A program made the position numbers and the translations under genes. From positions 124,001-188,000 of the forward strand of contig CAZSXW010000003.1 in the NCBI GenBank assembly GCA_964610385.1: DNA of 64,000 nucleotides, written 5' to 3'. The notes under the pieces were generated by a model, which was not told the DNA's origin, searched no databases, and saw nothing but the letters and a program-made list of their open reading frames with translations. Source of the DNA: CAZBSE01 sp964610385 (GTDB lineage: Bacteria > Actinomycetota > Humimicrobiia > Humimicrobiales > Humimicrobiaceae). Positions 46,911 through 56,061 of the stretch are shown piece after piece. The first letter of the stretch is position 1. Each line of letters opens with the position of its first letter.

Positions 46911-48221
46911 ATGAGAAACTTTTTTAAAAGGCTCGGAAGCCTGATAGTCACAAAAGAGATTTTTGAAGACAAAAAATCGTTAAAGCTTCTTTATAAATAC
47001 TTTCTTATAGGGCTATTAGTCAGATTTATTTTCTTACCATTTTTTTTCGAGAGAGACATACTCTCGACTTACCAGAGAGCCGCCGAAACAATTTATACAA
47101 AAAATTTAGGATTGGATAACCTGCAGATAATCACAAATATGATCCATACTGCGTATCTGTTTATTATAAAATCAATTTTTCCAGCAATAAACGAGTTATT
47201 CCCTGTCCTGCTGGAGAAGGATACCTGGGCATCCTGGATAATGTTCAATAGCAGTTATAATGTATTTACAACGCTGACTCTTTTTAAAATACCTTATCTT
47301 ATATTTGATATAGCTTGCATGTTCTTAATCCTGAGGGTTTCCTTCGATGGTAAGCCTGGAAATAAGCTGCGGGCTTTTAAATTCTGGATGTTTAATCCCA
47401 TATTATTATTTGTGGTGTATATCTTTGCCAGACATGATGTGATTGCGGTATTTTTTACTCTTATTGCACTGTTTCTGGTAAAAAAGGATAAAAAATACTG
47501 GGCAATTATCGCACTTGCCGTTGCTGCAGCAATGAGATTTTTCCCCATAATGATACTTCCCCTTCTGGTGTTGTATATGGCACGTACTAAAAAGGATTAT
47601 ATTTTATTACCTCTGGCAGGATTTTCCGGTATGGCGGCGGTAGAGCTTTTGTGCCGCTTTGTTTTTGACAAAAGTGTTATAATACCGCTGCTTAAAACCA
47701 CACATTTCGAGTATTTACTTTCTACGAAGTTTGATCTTGTAGGCGGGTCCCATAGCAGCATTTTTATTTTTGTTGCGGTTTATATATTTATAATTCTTAG
47801 TTTTTTACATATCAAAAGGAAGAGTTACGATTTGCTCCTTAATTACGGGGCAATCGTATACCTGGCTTATGTGGGTATCTGTTACTTCCATCCCCAGTAT
47901 GTAATATGGACAGTTCCTTTCCTTATAATTGCATTTGTAAGGAGAAGGTCACTTTTGTATTACCACTGGATTCAATTTATCCTGGTTATGGTGATATTGA
48001 TATATTGGGGGGATCTTGTTACCAAATTTGTTCTTGCACCCATAGATCATAGATATTTTATATACCTAACAGGTATTATCCCTGTTATCGAGCGTTTTTA
48101 TGATTCTGCCAAATTCGTTAATATATTTAGAAGCGTTTTTACGGGGGTATCGTTATGGATGATTTATCTTATTCATAAAGACAACAGGAAACTGATAGAG
48201 AATGATAAAAGAAATTTTTAA
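46911..48221 (+). CDS. GT-C membrane mannosyltransferase-like protein (GT87/PIG-M-like)
   Basis: A 436-residue protein with about ten membrane helices. The first outer loop has FFFERDILSTYQRAAE, where the aspartate may be the catalytic base. FWMFNPILLFVVYIFARHDVIA (about 160-180), with AAMRFFPIMILPLLVLY, matches the N-P/D-x-x motifs of polyprenol-phosphate mannose-dependent GT87/DUF2029 enzymes. YFHPQYVIWTVPFLII occurs near residue 325. It would add sugars on the outer side from a lipid-phosphate donor. The next gene starts inside it (20-bp overlap), implying coupled translation. Confidence 0.75.
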   Translation: MRNFFKRLGSLIVTKEIFEDKKSLKLLYKYFLIGLLVRFIFLPFFFERDILSTYQRAAETIYTKNLGLDNLQIITNMIHTAYLFIIKSIFPAINELFPVLLEKDTWASWIMFNSSYNVFTTLTLFKIPYLIFDIACMFLILRVSFDGKPGNKLRAFKFWMFNPILLFVVYIFARHDVIAVFFTLIALFLVKKDKKYWAIIALAVAAAMRFFPIMILPLLVLYMARTKKDYILLPLAGFSGMAAVELLCRFVFDKSVIIPLLKTTHFEYLLSTKFDLVGGSHSSIFIFVAVYIFIILSFLHIKRKSYDLLLNYGAIVYLAYVGICYFHPQYVIWTVPFLIIAFVRRRSLLYYHWIQFILVMVILIYWGDLVTKFVLAPIDHRYFIYLTGIIPVIERFYDSAKFVNIFRSVFTGVSLWMIYLIHKDNRKLIENDKRNF

Positions 48222-48909
48222 AATTAAAATTATTATACTCAGTCTTATAACAGTATTGATTCTGGTACTGTTCACCGGATGTACTGGAATTTCTTATATT
48301 CCAGGTGCCAGTTACGGTTATTATATATGGGAGGAAGATGGGAATATTTTTATAGAATGGAGTTCGGATAAAAGTGATGTGGAATTTGGTGGTGTGGTTT
48401 TAACCGATGGGATAATAACCAAATACAGGTTAAAAGAGCTGGAAGAGGAAGATGTAGTCGAAGTAAGCAAGGACAGGATAGAATTTTCTGCCGCTCTGAG
48501 CAGTACAGACTACTCGGACGGTTTTAATTTTACCCTGCAGGACTATACTTATCTGGAGTTTGATTTGAAAATCAACGATGCATATGAGCTCTCCAGAATA
48601 AATCTGGGAGGCTTTCTGGAAAATCCTGAAAGTGATGTTTTCAGAATAGGAAAAGACTACTTTAAACAGCTTGAAATGAAGCCCTGGTACCAGAAGCATC
48701 CATTTTCCGAGTTCTTTTATAAGTTATTTTCCAACAAATACTTTACCTTTTTATATCTCTTTATATTGGGAGTGATTGTTATAGAGATATTAAGAGTGAC
48801 GGTCATTTCCAGGAGAAAAAGAAAAGTAATATGGCTGGTGGCTTTATATGCAGCGTTGATCATGATCGAAGTTTTAATTTATTTTGTTTTAAAAATTTTT
48901 ACTAATTGA
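48202..48909 (+). CDS. Unrecognised envelope protein with N-terminal lipobox-like signal and two C-terminal membrane helices
   Basis: A 235-residue protein I do not recognise. Residues 8-27 are hydrophobic and end VLFTGCTG, resembling a lipobox although phenylalanine at -3 is unusual. Residues about 30-165 are acidic and beta-rich (YYIWEEDGNIFIEWSS, FGGVVLTDG, FSAALSSTDYS), with no glycosyltransferase motif. About 180-200 and 212-232 are two further helices separated by a basic loop (SRRKRK). The outer domain thus appears anchored at both ends. It overlaps the GT87-like gene by 20 bp and precedes rmlD by 26 bp, so it may assist that membrane enzyme. Confidence 0.65.
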   Translation: MIKEIFKIKIIILSLITVLILVLFTGCTGISYIPGASYGYYIWEEDGNIFIEWSSDKSDVEFGGVVLTDGIITKYRLKELEEEDVVEVSKDRIEFSAALSSTDYSDGFNFTLQDYTYLEFDLKINDAYELSRINLGGFLENPESDVFRIGKDYFKQLEMKPWYQKHPFSEFFYKLFSNKYFTFLYLFILGVIVIEILRVTVISRRKRKVIWLVALYAALIMIEVLIYFVLKIFTN

Positions 48910-48935
48910 GATCCTGTCTGTTTTTAGGAGATTTT

Positions 48936-49805
48936 ATGAGAAAAATCGCACTTATAGGGGTTGACGGTCAGCTTGGAACTGATATCAACAGTCATTTTAA
49001 AAATAAAGGTATTGAGCCTATAGGACTGGTGGGTTTAAAGGATATTGATGTATGCAATTACGAGGTAAGTGAAAGCGTTTTAAAGAAAATCAGGCCGGAT
49101 ATAGTCATAAATACCGCAGCCTTTAACGATGTGGACCGTTGTGAAGACGAAACTTTACTGGCTTTTGAAGTAAATACAATAGGGGTTAAAAATCTGGCGT
49201 TGATATGCAGGGAGATCGATGTCCCACTTATGCATTTCGGTACTGATTACATATTTGATGGTAAGAAAAATACACCTTATGTAGAAGATGATTGTGCAAG
49301 ACCGCTCAGTATGTATGGAATATCTAAACTGGCGGGAGAGCAGGTAATACCTTATATCCTTGACAAGTATTATATAGTAAGGTTGTGCGGACTATACGGT
49401 CATGCAGGTTGCATCGGCAAGGGGAGCACTAATTTTGTGGAATCAATGATAAGATTAGCAAAGAAAAAAAAGGAAATAAGAGTGGTAAATGACCAGGTGC
49501 TTACTCCAACCAGTACCGTAGATGTTTCAAAAAAACTTTTTGAGTTAATACAGACCGGAAAATACGATGTTTATCATATGACTAATACCGGGAGTTGTTC
49601 CTGGTATGAATTTACCTGTGAAATATTTAGGCTCATGAAATTAAATATCAAAATCGTACCAATCACCACTAAGCAATTTGAAGCGAAAGCAAGAAGGCCG
49701 CGCTATTCGGTTTTGGATAATTTTAACTTGAGGAAAATTGGACTGACTGATTTAAGAAACTGGAAAGAAGCACTGAGAGATTATATCCTGGATAGGGATA
49801 ACTGA
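48936..49805 (+). CDS. rmlD: dTDP-4-dehydrorhamnose reductase
   Basis: Start ATG at 48936, preceded by TTTTAGGAG; an in-frame TTG at 48906 has no ribosome site. A 289-residue extended short-chain dehydrogenase with GVDGQLGTD (8-16), NTAAFNDVDRCED (59-71), FGTDYIFDG (101-109) and the catalytic pair Tyr127/Lys131 in MYGISK. It reduces dTDP-4-keto-rhamnose with NAD(P)H, the last step of dTDP-L-rhamnose synthesis. rmlA, rmlB and rmlC are not in the window, so the substrate must come from elsewhere. A rhamnose-containing side chain would fit the GT2 domain of the gene at 43240. Confidence 0.9.
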   Translation: MRKIALIGVDGQLGTDINSHFKNKGIEPIGLVGLKDIDVCNYEVSESVLKKIRPDIVINTAAFNDVDRCEDETLLAFEVNTIGVKNLALICREIDVPLMHFGTDYIFDGKKNTPYVEDDCARPLSMYGISKLAGEQVIPYILDKYYIVRLCGLYGHAGCIGKGSTNFVESMIRLAKKKKEIRVVNDQVLTPTSTVDVSKKLFELIQTGKYDVYHMTNTGSCSWYEFTCEIFRLMKLNIKIVPITTKQFEAKARRPRYSVLDNFNLRKIGLTDLRNWKEALRDYILDRDN

Positions 49806-49940
49806 ATACAATCAATAAATTACCATCTTACATGCTTGATGATTGATTTATTTTAAATTTAACGATTAAAGTACAGTTGTTGAAAAATTTAAATAAATCT
49901 TGTACTGTTTTTGCGAAATAATTAATTAAATCAATATTAA

Positions 49941-51014
49941 ATGAAAACTGTTACTAATCTAAATAGTAAAGTATATTATCAAGGCCAATATTGGAATAAT
50001 ATTCCTCAGGTTTTAAGATTTATATGTAAAAAATTTACTGGTGATGAAGATAAGTGGTGGATATCAGATTTTAAGGAAAGATATGCCGCAAAACCATTTC
50101 AGCATGGTCTTTTTTTAAATTGTGGAGATGGCAGATGGGAAAGAGAATTTATTGATAGAAAAATCGTAAAAAGTGTGACAGCTTTTGATGTTTCACCTGA
50201 TCTATTGGAAAAAGCTAAAAGTTTAAAAGGTGAACGCGCCATAAACTACATATTAGCTGATGCAAACAAAATAAGACTTAAAAGATCATCTTTTGATCTG
50301 ATCGTTAATATTGCGGCACTTCATCATATCCAGTATATAAATCGACTCTGTAAAGTCTTGGCAGCGTCTCTAAAAAATGATGGATATTTTGTAAGTTTTG
50401 ACTATGTCGGTCCTTACAGAAATCAATATTCCTTGTTTAATTGGTTGCTTATTAAAACAGTGAATAGGTTTCTTCCGGAAAGTATTAGAAAACCAAACTT
50501 GGGATATCCCCACTTACCGACTATGCTTCGTGTAGATCCTACAGAGGCTATACATTCGAATTTAATATTGAAAACTATAAACAGGTATTTCGATATTGTT
50601 GAAAAACATGATACGGGAGGGGGAGTTGCTTATGAAATATTTACGCATAATCCCAAGCTTATGGATAAAAATCTATTAAATATGTCTGAGACCAATTTAT
50701 GGATAGATCGGGTATTGAAGTTGGATCATATCCTTTCAAAACTCAGAATTATACCAAGCTTCTTTTCATATTTTATAATCAAATCCAAGAAAAAGAAATT
50801 ACCATCTAAAAAAAATAAACATTTTCAAGTAATTGAAAACTTACGGGAGGAATATTCTTTAAAATTAGAAAATACTTACACAATTAAAGATTATTTTATC
50901 ATGATTAAGGGATGCAGATCCTGGAGGAAAAGGTTAAAAATGATATTTAAATACATATCAGTTAATTTAATAAAAACGGGAAAGCTTTTAAAATATAATT
51001 TCTCCTATAAATAA
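49941..51014 (+). CDS. Class I SAM-dependent methyltransferase
   Basis: A 357-residue protein. Motif I is LFLNCGDGRWEREFI (about 56-70), motif II VTAFDVSPDLLEKAKS, and the acidic loop YILADANKI is followed by FDLIVNIAALHHI (motif IV), all in the first 170 residues. The rest, about 190 residues, is basic and lacks a match I recognise; it holds a short hydrophobic helix (SFFSYFIIKSKKKK, about 275). It is typical of methyltransferases found in glycan clusters that methylate sugars or lipid-linked intermediates. A 135-bp spacer precedes it. It is more A+T-rich than the neighbouring rmlD. Confidence 0.8.
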   Translation: MKTVTNLNSKVYYQGQYWNNIPQVLRFICKKFTGDEDKWWISDFKERYAAKPFQHGLFLNCGDGRWEREFIDRKIVKSVTAFDVSPDLLEKAKSLKGERAINYILADANKIRLKRSSFDLIVNIAALHHIQYINRLCKVLAASLKNDGYFVSFDYVGPYRNQYSLFNWLLIKTVNRFLPESIRKPNLGYPHLPTMLRVDPTEAIHSNLILKTINRYFDIVEKHDTGGGVAYEIFTHNPKLMDKNLLNMSETNLWIDRVLKLDHILSKLRIIPSFFSYFIIKSKKKKLPSKKNKHFQVIENLREEYSLKLENTYTIKDYFIMIKGCRSWRKRLKMIFKYISVNLIKTGKLLKYNFSYK

Positions 51015-51045
51015 ACATGACTGAAGAGAGACGAAGAGGAAGATT

Positions 51046-51111
51046 ATGAAGGAAAGAAAATATAAAAAAATTGATAATTTTCTTGTAGAATATTATGCTT
51101 GGCGAAATTAG
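51046..51111 (+). CDS. Possible 21-residue leader ORF overlapping the next start
   Basis: ATG at 51046 follows GAGGA (51036-51040) closely and the frame gives 21 residues (MKERKYKKIDNF then LVEYYAWRN) to TAG at 51109-51111. It overlaps the start of the methyltransferase at 51095 in another frame. It could couple translation of that gene, which lacks its own clear ribosome site, or be a chance frame. Confidence 0.25.
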   Translation: MKERKYKKIDNFLVEYYAWRN

Positions 51112-51880
51112 AAATCCAATAATGAGGCTGGTTCCTCTTAAATATAGAATGTCTATAAGAAGACTTTTAAGATTAAATAAATATAAAGGGTCTAATAAGT
51201 ACTGTCCCATTTGTGATTCATACCTTAAAGAGTTCTTGCCTGTAGTTTTTAATAATCCTACGGAAAGTTCATCATTTATTATAAGAAAAAATGCAAAATG
51301 TCCGGTATGCGGTTCAATAGAAAGACACAGATTGATGTATTTATATTTAATGAATAAAACAAATATATTTAAACCACCTATAAAAAAAGTACTTCACACG
51401 GCACCGGAACTGATATTGACAGAAAAATTGGCAACAAATAAATATATTGAATATATTAGTAGTGATATTAATCCAAAAAAAGCTGGCGCAAAGTTAAAAA
51501 TAGATTTAACAAACATAGATGTTGCGGATGATACGTTTGATATTATAATTTCGAGCCATGTTCTCGAACATATAGTTGATGATAAAAAAGCTCTAACTGA
51601 AATGTACAGAATTTTAAAACCAGGGGGATGGGCTTTGATTATTGTGCCTATAATAGCGGAAAAAACTTTTATGATCCCCGATATAAAAACTGACCGGGAT
51701 AGATTTTTATTTTATGGCAAAGAAGACCATGTTCGCGGTTATGGATTGGATTTTAAGGAATTTCTGAAAGATGCTGGTTTTAAGATAGAGGTTCAAAATT
51801 ATTCAAAGGACTTAAGTGATGCGGAAATCCAATATTTAGGTCTCCTGAAGGAAGACTATATTTATCATTGTACAAAGTAA
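51095..51880 (+). CDS. SAM-dependent methyltransferase with N-terminal zinc ribbon
   Basis: A 261-residue protein. Residues about 35-75 carry two CxxC pairs (CPICDSYL and CPVCGSIERHRLMYLYL) that probably bind zinc. The catalytic domain follows: VLHTAPELILTEKL, YISSDINPKKAGAKLKIDLT, and FDIIISSHVLEHIVDDKKALTEM with the usual EHI methyltransferase-11 motif, then LKPGGWALIIVPII. EDHVRGYG near the end is common in this branch. It presumably methylates a sugar or lipid-linked intermediate of the polymer; the substrate is unknown. It lies 81 bp after another methyltransferase, perhaps as one unit. Confidence 0.85.
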   Translation: MLGEIRNPIMRLVPLKYRMSIRRLLRLNKYKGSNKYCPICDSYLKEFLPVVFNNPTESSSFIIRKNAKCPVCGSIERHRLMYLYLMNKTNIFKPPIKKVLHTAPELILTEKLATNKYIEYISSDINPKKAGAKLKIDLTNIDVADDTFDIIISSHVLEHIVDDKKALTEMYRILKPGGWALIIVPIIAEKTFMIPDIKTDRDRFLFYGKEDHVRGYGLDFKEFLKDAGFKIEVQNYSKDLSDAEIQYLGLLKEDYIYHCTK

Positions 51881-51935
51881 TTTTATATTTATATTTTTTT
51901 ATCTTATATAAAATTTTTCCGGATTTAAATCCAAG

Positions 51936-53801
51936 TTAGAGAAAGAACTTTTTGTACCATAAACTTAAGTTTATAAGTGCCCATAGAATATGATTATGGT
52001 TATGCTTTAACTGGAGATGTTCCTTTATAAGCCCTGATAAATAGGAGCTGTTAAAATTCTCTATGATAATAGGAGATTTTTTAAAGAGGTCTATCATATA
52101 GTCTTTTAATTCTTCTCTCAGCCAGTTTTTGACCGGTAGACTATAACCCTGCTTTCCTCTGTAAATGATGCTTTCCGGCAGGAACCTGTATTTTTTCAAA
52201 GTTTTTCTGAAAATATACTTTGTTGTCAGTTTATTGAGTTTCAGGCCAGCTGGAATTGAAGCACAGAGTTCAACGAATTCATGATCCAGAAAAGGGACTC
52301 TTACTTCTAAAGAGGTGGCCATACTCATTTTATCGATCTTCATCAGGACACTATCGGCCATGGTAAGTTTTATATCTACAAAAATATCCTTGTCTATTTT
52401 ACTTTCGGAATTACAGATCCGAGAAAAGTAATATATGGGGTCAAAGGGAGTAAAAGATATGCTGTTCTGTGAAGATTTATTAAGAATATTTTGCTCTATT
52501 TTTGGATTCAGAAAGTACTGCCAGCGCATAGCTCCTGCTTCTTCGGGATAGAGCGTTCCCTCTATATAGCGTTTAAGCATGTTGATGGCGCCTTTTTTTT
52601 GAGGCTGGTCAGGGAGTCTTAGAATTATTGGTGATAAGATCTTTTTTCTAATAAAAGACGGAAAAATATTGTAGTAGCGGTTTATTTTTGCTGCTTTAAA
52701 CCTGTCGTATCCCAGGAATATCTCGTCTCCTCCTTCCCCACTCAGGCAGACTTTTACTTTTTCTCTTGCTTTACAGCTGATGAGGTAAAAAGGAATAGTG
52801 GAAAGGTCGGTCATAGGCTCGTCCAAATGATAAAGGCTTCTTTCGATATCTTCCGGTGAAACCGGCTTGATCATCAGTACATTATGTTCGGTATTAAAAA
52901 AATCGGATACTTTTTTAGCATAAGGGAGTTCCGAGAAAGTCTTATCTTCATATCCAATGGAAAAGGTCCGGACCTTATTTGGATATAGTCTGGAAACAAA
53001 ACCTACAACAGTACTGGAATCAAGCCCTCCTGATAAAAAAACACCCAAAGGAACATCACTTATAAGGCGCCTTTTTACGGATTTTTCCAGAGTAGTAAAG
53101 ATCCTATCTGCTGCCTCTTCTTCATTGGACACTTCCGGCTTAAATTTTAGTTCCCAGTATTTTGTGGTCTTCAGGTCACCGTTCTTAAAAATGGCGTAAT
53201 GCCCCTGACGCAGTTTGTATATGTTTTTAAACATAGTATCCGGAGCAGGAACGAATTCATATCCCAGATAATAATACATGGATTGGAGGTTTACCTCCTT
53301 TTTCACACAATCTGCTTCAAGTATGCTCTTTATTTCTGAGCCGAAGACTAATTTACCATCCTTTAAGTAGTAATAGAGAGGTTTGATCCCTATTCTATCC
53401 CTGGCCAGAAAAAGTTCCTTTTTTTCTTCATCCCATATGGCGAAGGCAAACATGCCGTTAAATTTTTCAAGACACTCGGGACCAAATTCTTCATAGCTTT
53501 TTAGAACTACTTCAGTATCGGTATGGCTGTCAAACTTATAACCCATGGCGATCAGTTCTTCTTTTATATCAGGAAAGTTGTATACTTCACCGTTGTAAAC
53601 AATCCACAGCTTACCATTTCTACTGGATATCGGCTGATTGCCCTTAACTGAAAGGTCGATAATACTTAAACGGGCATTTCCCATGGATAATGAAGAAAAA
53701 GTCTTTGTGCCGCTGGCATCCGGTCCCCTGTGATGGATCTTTTGGACCATCTTTTGAATGAGTTTTTTGTTATCCCAGTTAAAACCGCATATCCCGCACA
53801 T
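51936..53801 (-). CDS. asnB: Asparagine synthase (glutamine-hydrolysing)
   Basis: A 621-residue protein with full domain layout. The nucleophile Cys2 opens MCGICGF, followed by HHRGPDASGT and the class II glutaminase motifs NGEVYN and DTEVVL. The synthetase half has the PP-loop SGGLDSS (257-263), EGGDEIFLGYDR, and MATSLEVRVPFLDHEFVE. It makes asparagine from aspartate and glutamine with ATP. Copies within polysaccharide loci are frequent and may amidate a uronic acid rather than serve general metabolism. The first start is in context ATG at 53801. The gene ends 55 bp from a convergent one. Confidence 0.9.
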   Translation of the reverse strand: MCGICGFNWDNKKLIQKMVQKIHHRGPDASGTKTFSSLSMGNARLSIIDLSVKGNQPISSRNGKLWIVYNGEVYNFPDIKEELIAMGYKFDSHTDTEVVLKSYEEFGPECLEKFNGMFAFAIWDEEKKELFLARDRIGIKPLYYYLKDGKLVFGSEIKSILEADCVKKEVNLQSMYYYLGYEFVPAPDTMFKNIYKLRQGHYAIFKNGDLKTTKYWELKFKPEVSNEEEAADRIFTTLEKSVKRRLISDVPLGVFLSGGLDSSTVVGFVSRLYPNKVRTFSIGYEDKTFSELPYAKKVSDFFNTEHNVLMIKPVSPEDIERSLYHLDEPMTDLSTIPFYLISCKAREKVKVCLSGEGGDEIFLGYDRFKAAKINRYYNIFPSFIRKKILSPIILRLPDQPQKKGAINMLKRYIEGTLYPEEAGAMRWQYFLNPKIEQNILNKSSQNSISFTPFDPIYYFSRICNSESKIDKDIFVDIKLTMADSVLMKIDKMSMATSLEVRVPFLDHEFVELCASIPAGLKLNKLTTKYIFRKTLKKYRFLPESIIYRGKQGYSLPVKNWLREELKDYMIDLFKKSPIIIENFNSSYLSGLIKEHLQLKHNHNHILWALINLSLWYKKFFL

Positions 53802-53872
53802 GATATCACTTTCTGAATATTATTTCATAAATTTTACATGCTGATAAAAAAAGAAATATTAGTTATCTATTT

Positions 53873-54856
53873 TCAGAGATAATTGTTATCTATATACCAC
53901 TCCGCTGTTCTTTTTAAGCCTTCTTCTATCCCCACCCGTGGATTATAGTTTATTTCTCTTCTGGCTTTATCGATCTTAAAAGCCCGGTTTTGTCTGTACC
54001 AGTCAACCCGCCGCCTGAATAGAGGAGGGGATATTTTAAAGGGCATATATATGAATTCACATAAACAGGCTGCTATATATATAGGTAAAAAAGGCAGTTG
54101 AATAAATTTTACTTTTGTACCCATCGACTGGCCGACTTTTTTAACCAGTTCTTTGATTGTAAAATACTGCAGGTCAGCAATGATGTAAGTCTCGGCGCTG
54201 ATCCTGCTGCTTTTCCAGGCTGCATAGAAGCCGTCATTAAGATTATCTATATATACGGGATGGTATAAAGCTTTACCATTTCCGAACATATAGAACTTGC
54301 CTTTTTTTGCAAATCGAAATAGATAAAAAAATCTCTCAGGATCACCGGGGCCGTATATGGCAGTGGGCCTTATGATAACACTCTTGAGTCCTTTTGCAGT
54401 AAATTCCCTTACCACTTTTTCGCCTTCATATTTGGTATACTGATAATAATCTACAGGTACTATTGGAGAATCTTCATCGCCGGGAGGATTTTTAATATCT
54501 CCGTGTACACCCTGGGTTGAACAATAAACGAATTTCTTTAAAGGTTTTTTAAGTGCCTCTTCGCAAAAGATGCGGGTACCTTCTACATTGACGTTCCAGT
54601 AAGTTTTTTTCGTAGCGTTGATCTGTCTGAAAGCTGCGGCCAGATGAAAGACACCTTCTACGCCTTTCAGGCATTTTTTCACTGTTTCTCTATCGGTAAC
54701 TGTTCCCAGAGCAATATTCGCTCCCTTTTTTATAAGATAGTCATATAGGATACCTTTTTGGTTATCCAGTGCTGAAACCTCATGTCCCTTATTTATTAAG
54801 TATTCTACCAGCCTGCTGCCTGTGAAACCGGTTCCGCCGGTTACTAATAATTTCAA
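53873..54856 (-). CDS. NAD-dependent epimerase/dehydratase (extended SDR)
   Basis: A 327-residue extended short-chain dehydrogenase. TGGTGFTGSRLVEYL (6-20) is the NAD loop, GVFHLAAAFRQINA follows, and the catalytic tyrosine/lysine are in YYQYTKYEGEK (about 145-155) with RPTAIYGPGD after it. The putative substrate end includes FKISPPLFRRRVDWYRQNRAF. It resembles UDP-glucose-4-epimerase-type and 3beta-hydroxysteroid-dehydrogenase-type enzymes without matching one closely, so the substrate cannot be named. It lies 71 bp from asnB on the same strand. Confidence 0.8.
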   Translation of the reverse strand: MKLLVTGGTGFTGSRLVEYLINKGHEVSALDNQKGILYDYLIKKGANIALGTVTDRETVKKCLKGVEGVFHLAAAFRQINATKKTYWNVNVEGTRIFCEEALKKPLKKFVYCSTQGVHGDIKNPPGDEDSPIVPVDYYQYTKYEGEKVVREFTAKGLKSVIIRPTAIYGPGDPERFFYLFRFAKKGKFYMFGNGKALYHPVYIDNLNDGFYAAWKSSRISAETYIIADLQYFTIKELVKKVGQSMGTKVKFIQLPFLPIYIAACLCEFIYMPFKISPPLFRRRVDWYRQNRAFKIDKARREINYNPRVGIEEGLKRTAEWYIDNNYL

Positions 54857-55033
54857 TTTTTCTTCCTTTCCTTAAAGAATTTAAATAGCAGTTAGTTAAA
54901 ATAATATGTTAATTTTAAGACTATTAAAAAATTGTCACTAAATCATTTCCGATATTTTATATCATTTGGCATTAATAGGAAAGACCTCTAACTGGAAAAT
55001 GGCAAGACGGCTTTAACTGGGTGGATGATCTTA

Positions 55034-56047
55034 TTACCTGCTCTGGTAAAAAGATGTTCTGATATCTTTGATGTAAAAGAAAAGAGCAGGCAGAGTAGCG
55101 ATGATAATGGCGATATGACCTAACAAACCTATGGTAAATGCGCCTGTTTTAGAAAGGCCCAGCAGGGAGAAAAAGTATACAAGCAGTCCTTCGTTGACTC
55201 CTATTCCTTCGAATGAAATAGGGATTCTCGAGATAAGCTGCACCAGAGGGATTATAAGCAGAAAGTATATAAATGGTATGGAAAGGTTTAATGCACGGCA
55301 TGCAAGATAATTCCCGATTATGGGTGCGGCCTGTTCCAGAACGGATAAACCTAAAAACAAAGCCAGTGTGCTTTTATTATTCTTGTACTGTACATAAGAA
55401 AGGTAAAGGTCTTTAAATTTACTAAGTAAGCGGTTTTGCGATAATTTTTTGCTCTTATCTATTTTGCGGTATATGAATTCGCTGAATGGAATCAGCATAA
55501 GCAGGGTAAATGTAAACAGAACAATTGCAGCAATTCCCAAAAACCGCCATATATTCAGTTTGAAATAAGATATCAGAAATAATGCGGCAATAGGAGCTAA
55601 GATGGCAGATGCTATAAATCCCAGCATTCTTTCCACTATTACGGAGGATAGCGCATCGGTTCCCCGGCGCTTTTCACTATGCAGCTTTATAACCCGGACT
55701 ATATCCCCTCCGACTGTAGTGGGCAGGAAAACACCTATAAATGTTCCTATATAATAGGTTTTTATGGCAGTAAAAAAAGAAATATCCATATCTTTTGTCC
55801 TGAGTAGTAAATGCCATTTGTAAGCCATAAAAATCCTGTCAAGGGTAATAAGAAGCAGAAGAAGTATTAAATAATAAGGATTTACATTCCTGAGAAGTGA
55901 AACCATATCACTGATATTGATAAGGCGCAGAAGTAAGACTATCAATGCGGCGCTGATTATCAGTTGGAGGATAAGATTGAATATACGTTTATTCTTTTTT
56001 ACGAATTCGGTAATGGTATGGAAAGTAGAATTAAATTTTTTTTTCAT
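55034..56047 (-). CDS. UPF0104 (LPG synthase membrane-domain) flippase-like protein, copy 3
   Basis: A 337-residue protein with about eight membrane helices. TYYIGTFIGVFLPTTVGGDIVRVIKLHSEK (residues about 88-118) gives the P-T-x-x-G-G-D family motif and PISFEGIGVNEGLLVYFFSLLGL (about 275-297) the C-terminal block. It lacks a synthase domain. It lies 14 bp after a GT4 gene on the same strand, so they are probably cotranscribed, with the flippase-like protein handling the lipid-linked product. It is closer in motif sequence to the copy at 61242 than to those at 28059 and 45806. Confidence 0.84.
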   Translation of the reverse strand: MKKKFNSTFHTITEFVKKNKRIFNLILQLIISAALIVLLLRLINISDMVSLLRNVNPYYLILLLLLITLDRIFMAYKWHLLLRTKDMDISFFTAIKTYYIGTFIGVFLPTTVGGDIVRVIKLHSEKRRGTDALSSVIVERMLGFIASAILAPIAALFLISYFKLNIWRFLGIAAIVLFTFTLLMLIPFSEFIYRKIDKSKKLSQNRLLSKFKDLYLSYVQYKNNKSTLALFLGLSVLEQAAPIIGNYLACRALNLSIPFIYFLLIIPLVQLISRIPISFEGIGVNEGLLVYFFSLLGLSKTGAFTIGLLGHIAIIIATLPALFFYIKDIRTSFYQSR

Positions 56048-56061
56048 AAACCAAAAGGAAA

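Noticed and set aside
49870..49908. AGTACA...TGTACT inverted repeat and TTGAAA/TACTGT pair upstream of the first methyltransferase
   Set aside because: Stem of 6 bp with a 27-base loop and a poor -10 match; not distinguishable from chance.
51921..51932. Perfect 12-bp palindrome GGATTTAAATCC between convergent genes
   Set aside because: It has no loop and no T-run after it, so it is not a convincing terminator; short palindromes are expected in A+T-rich DNA.
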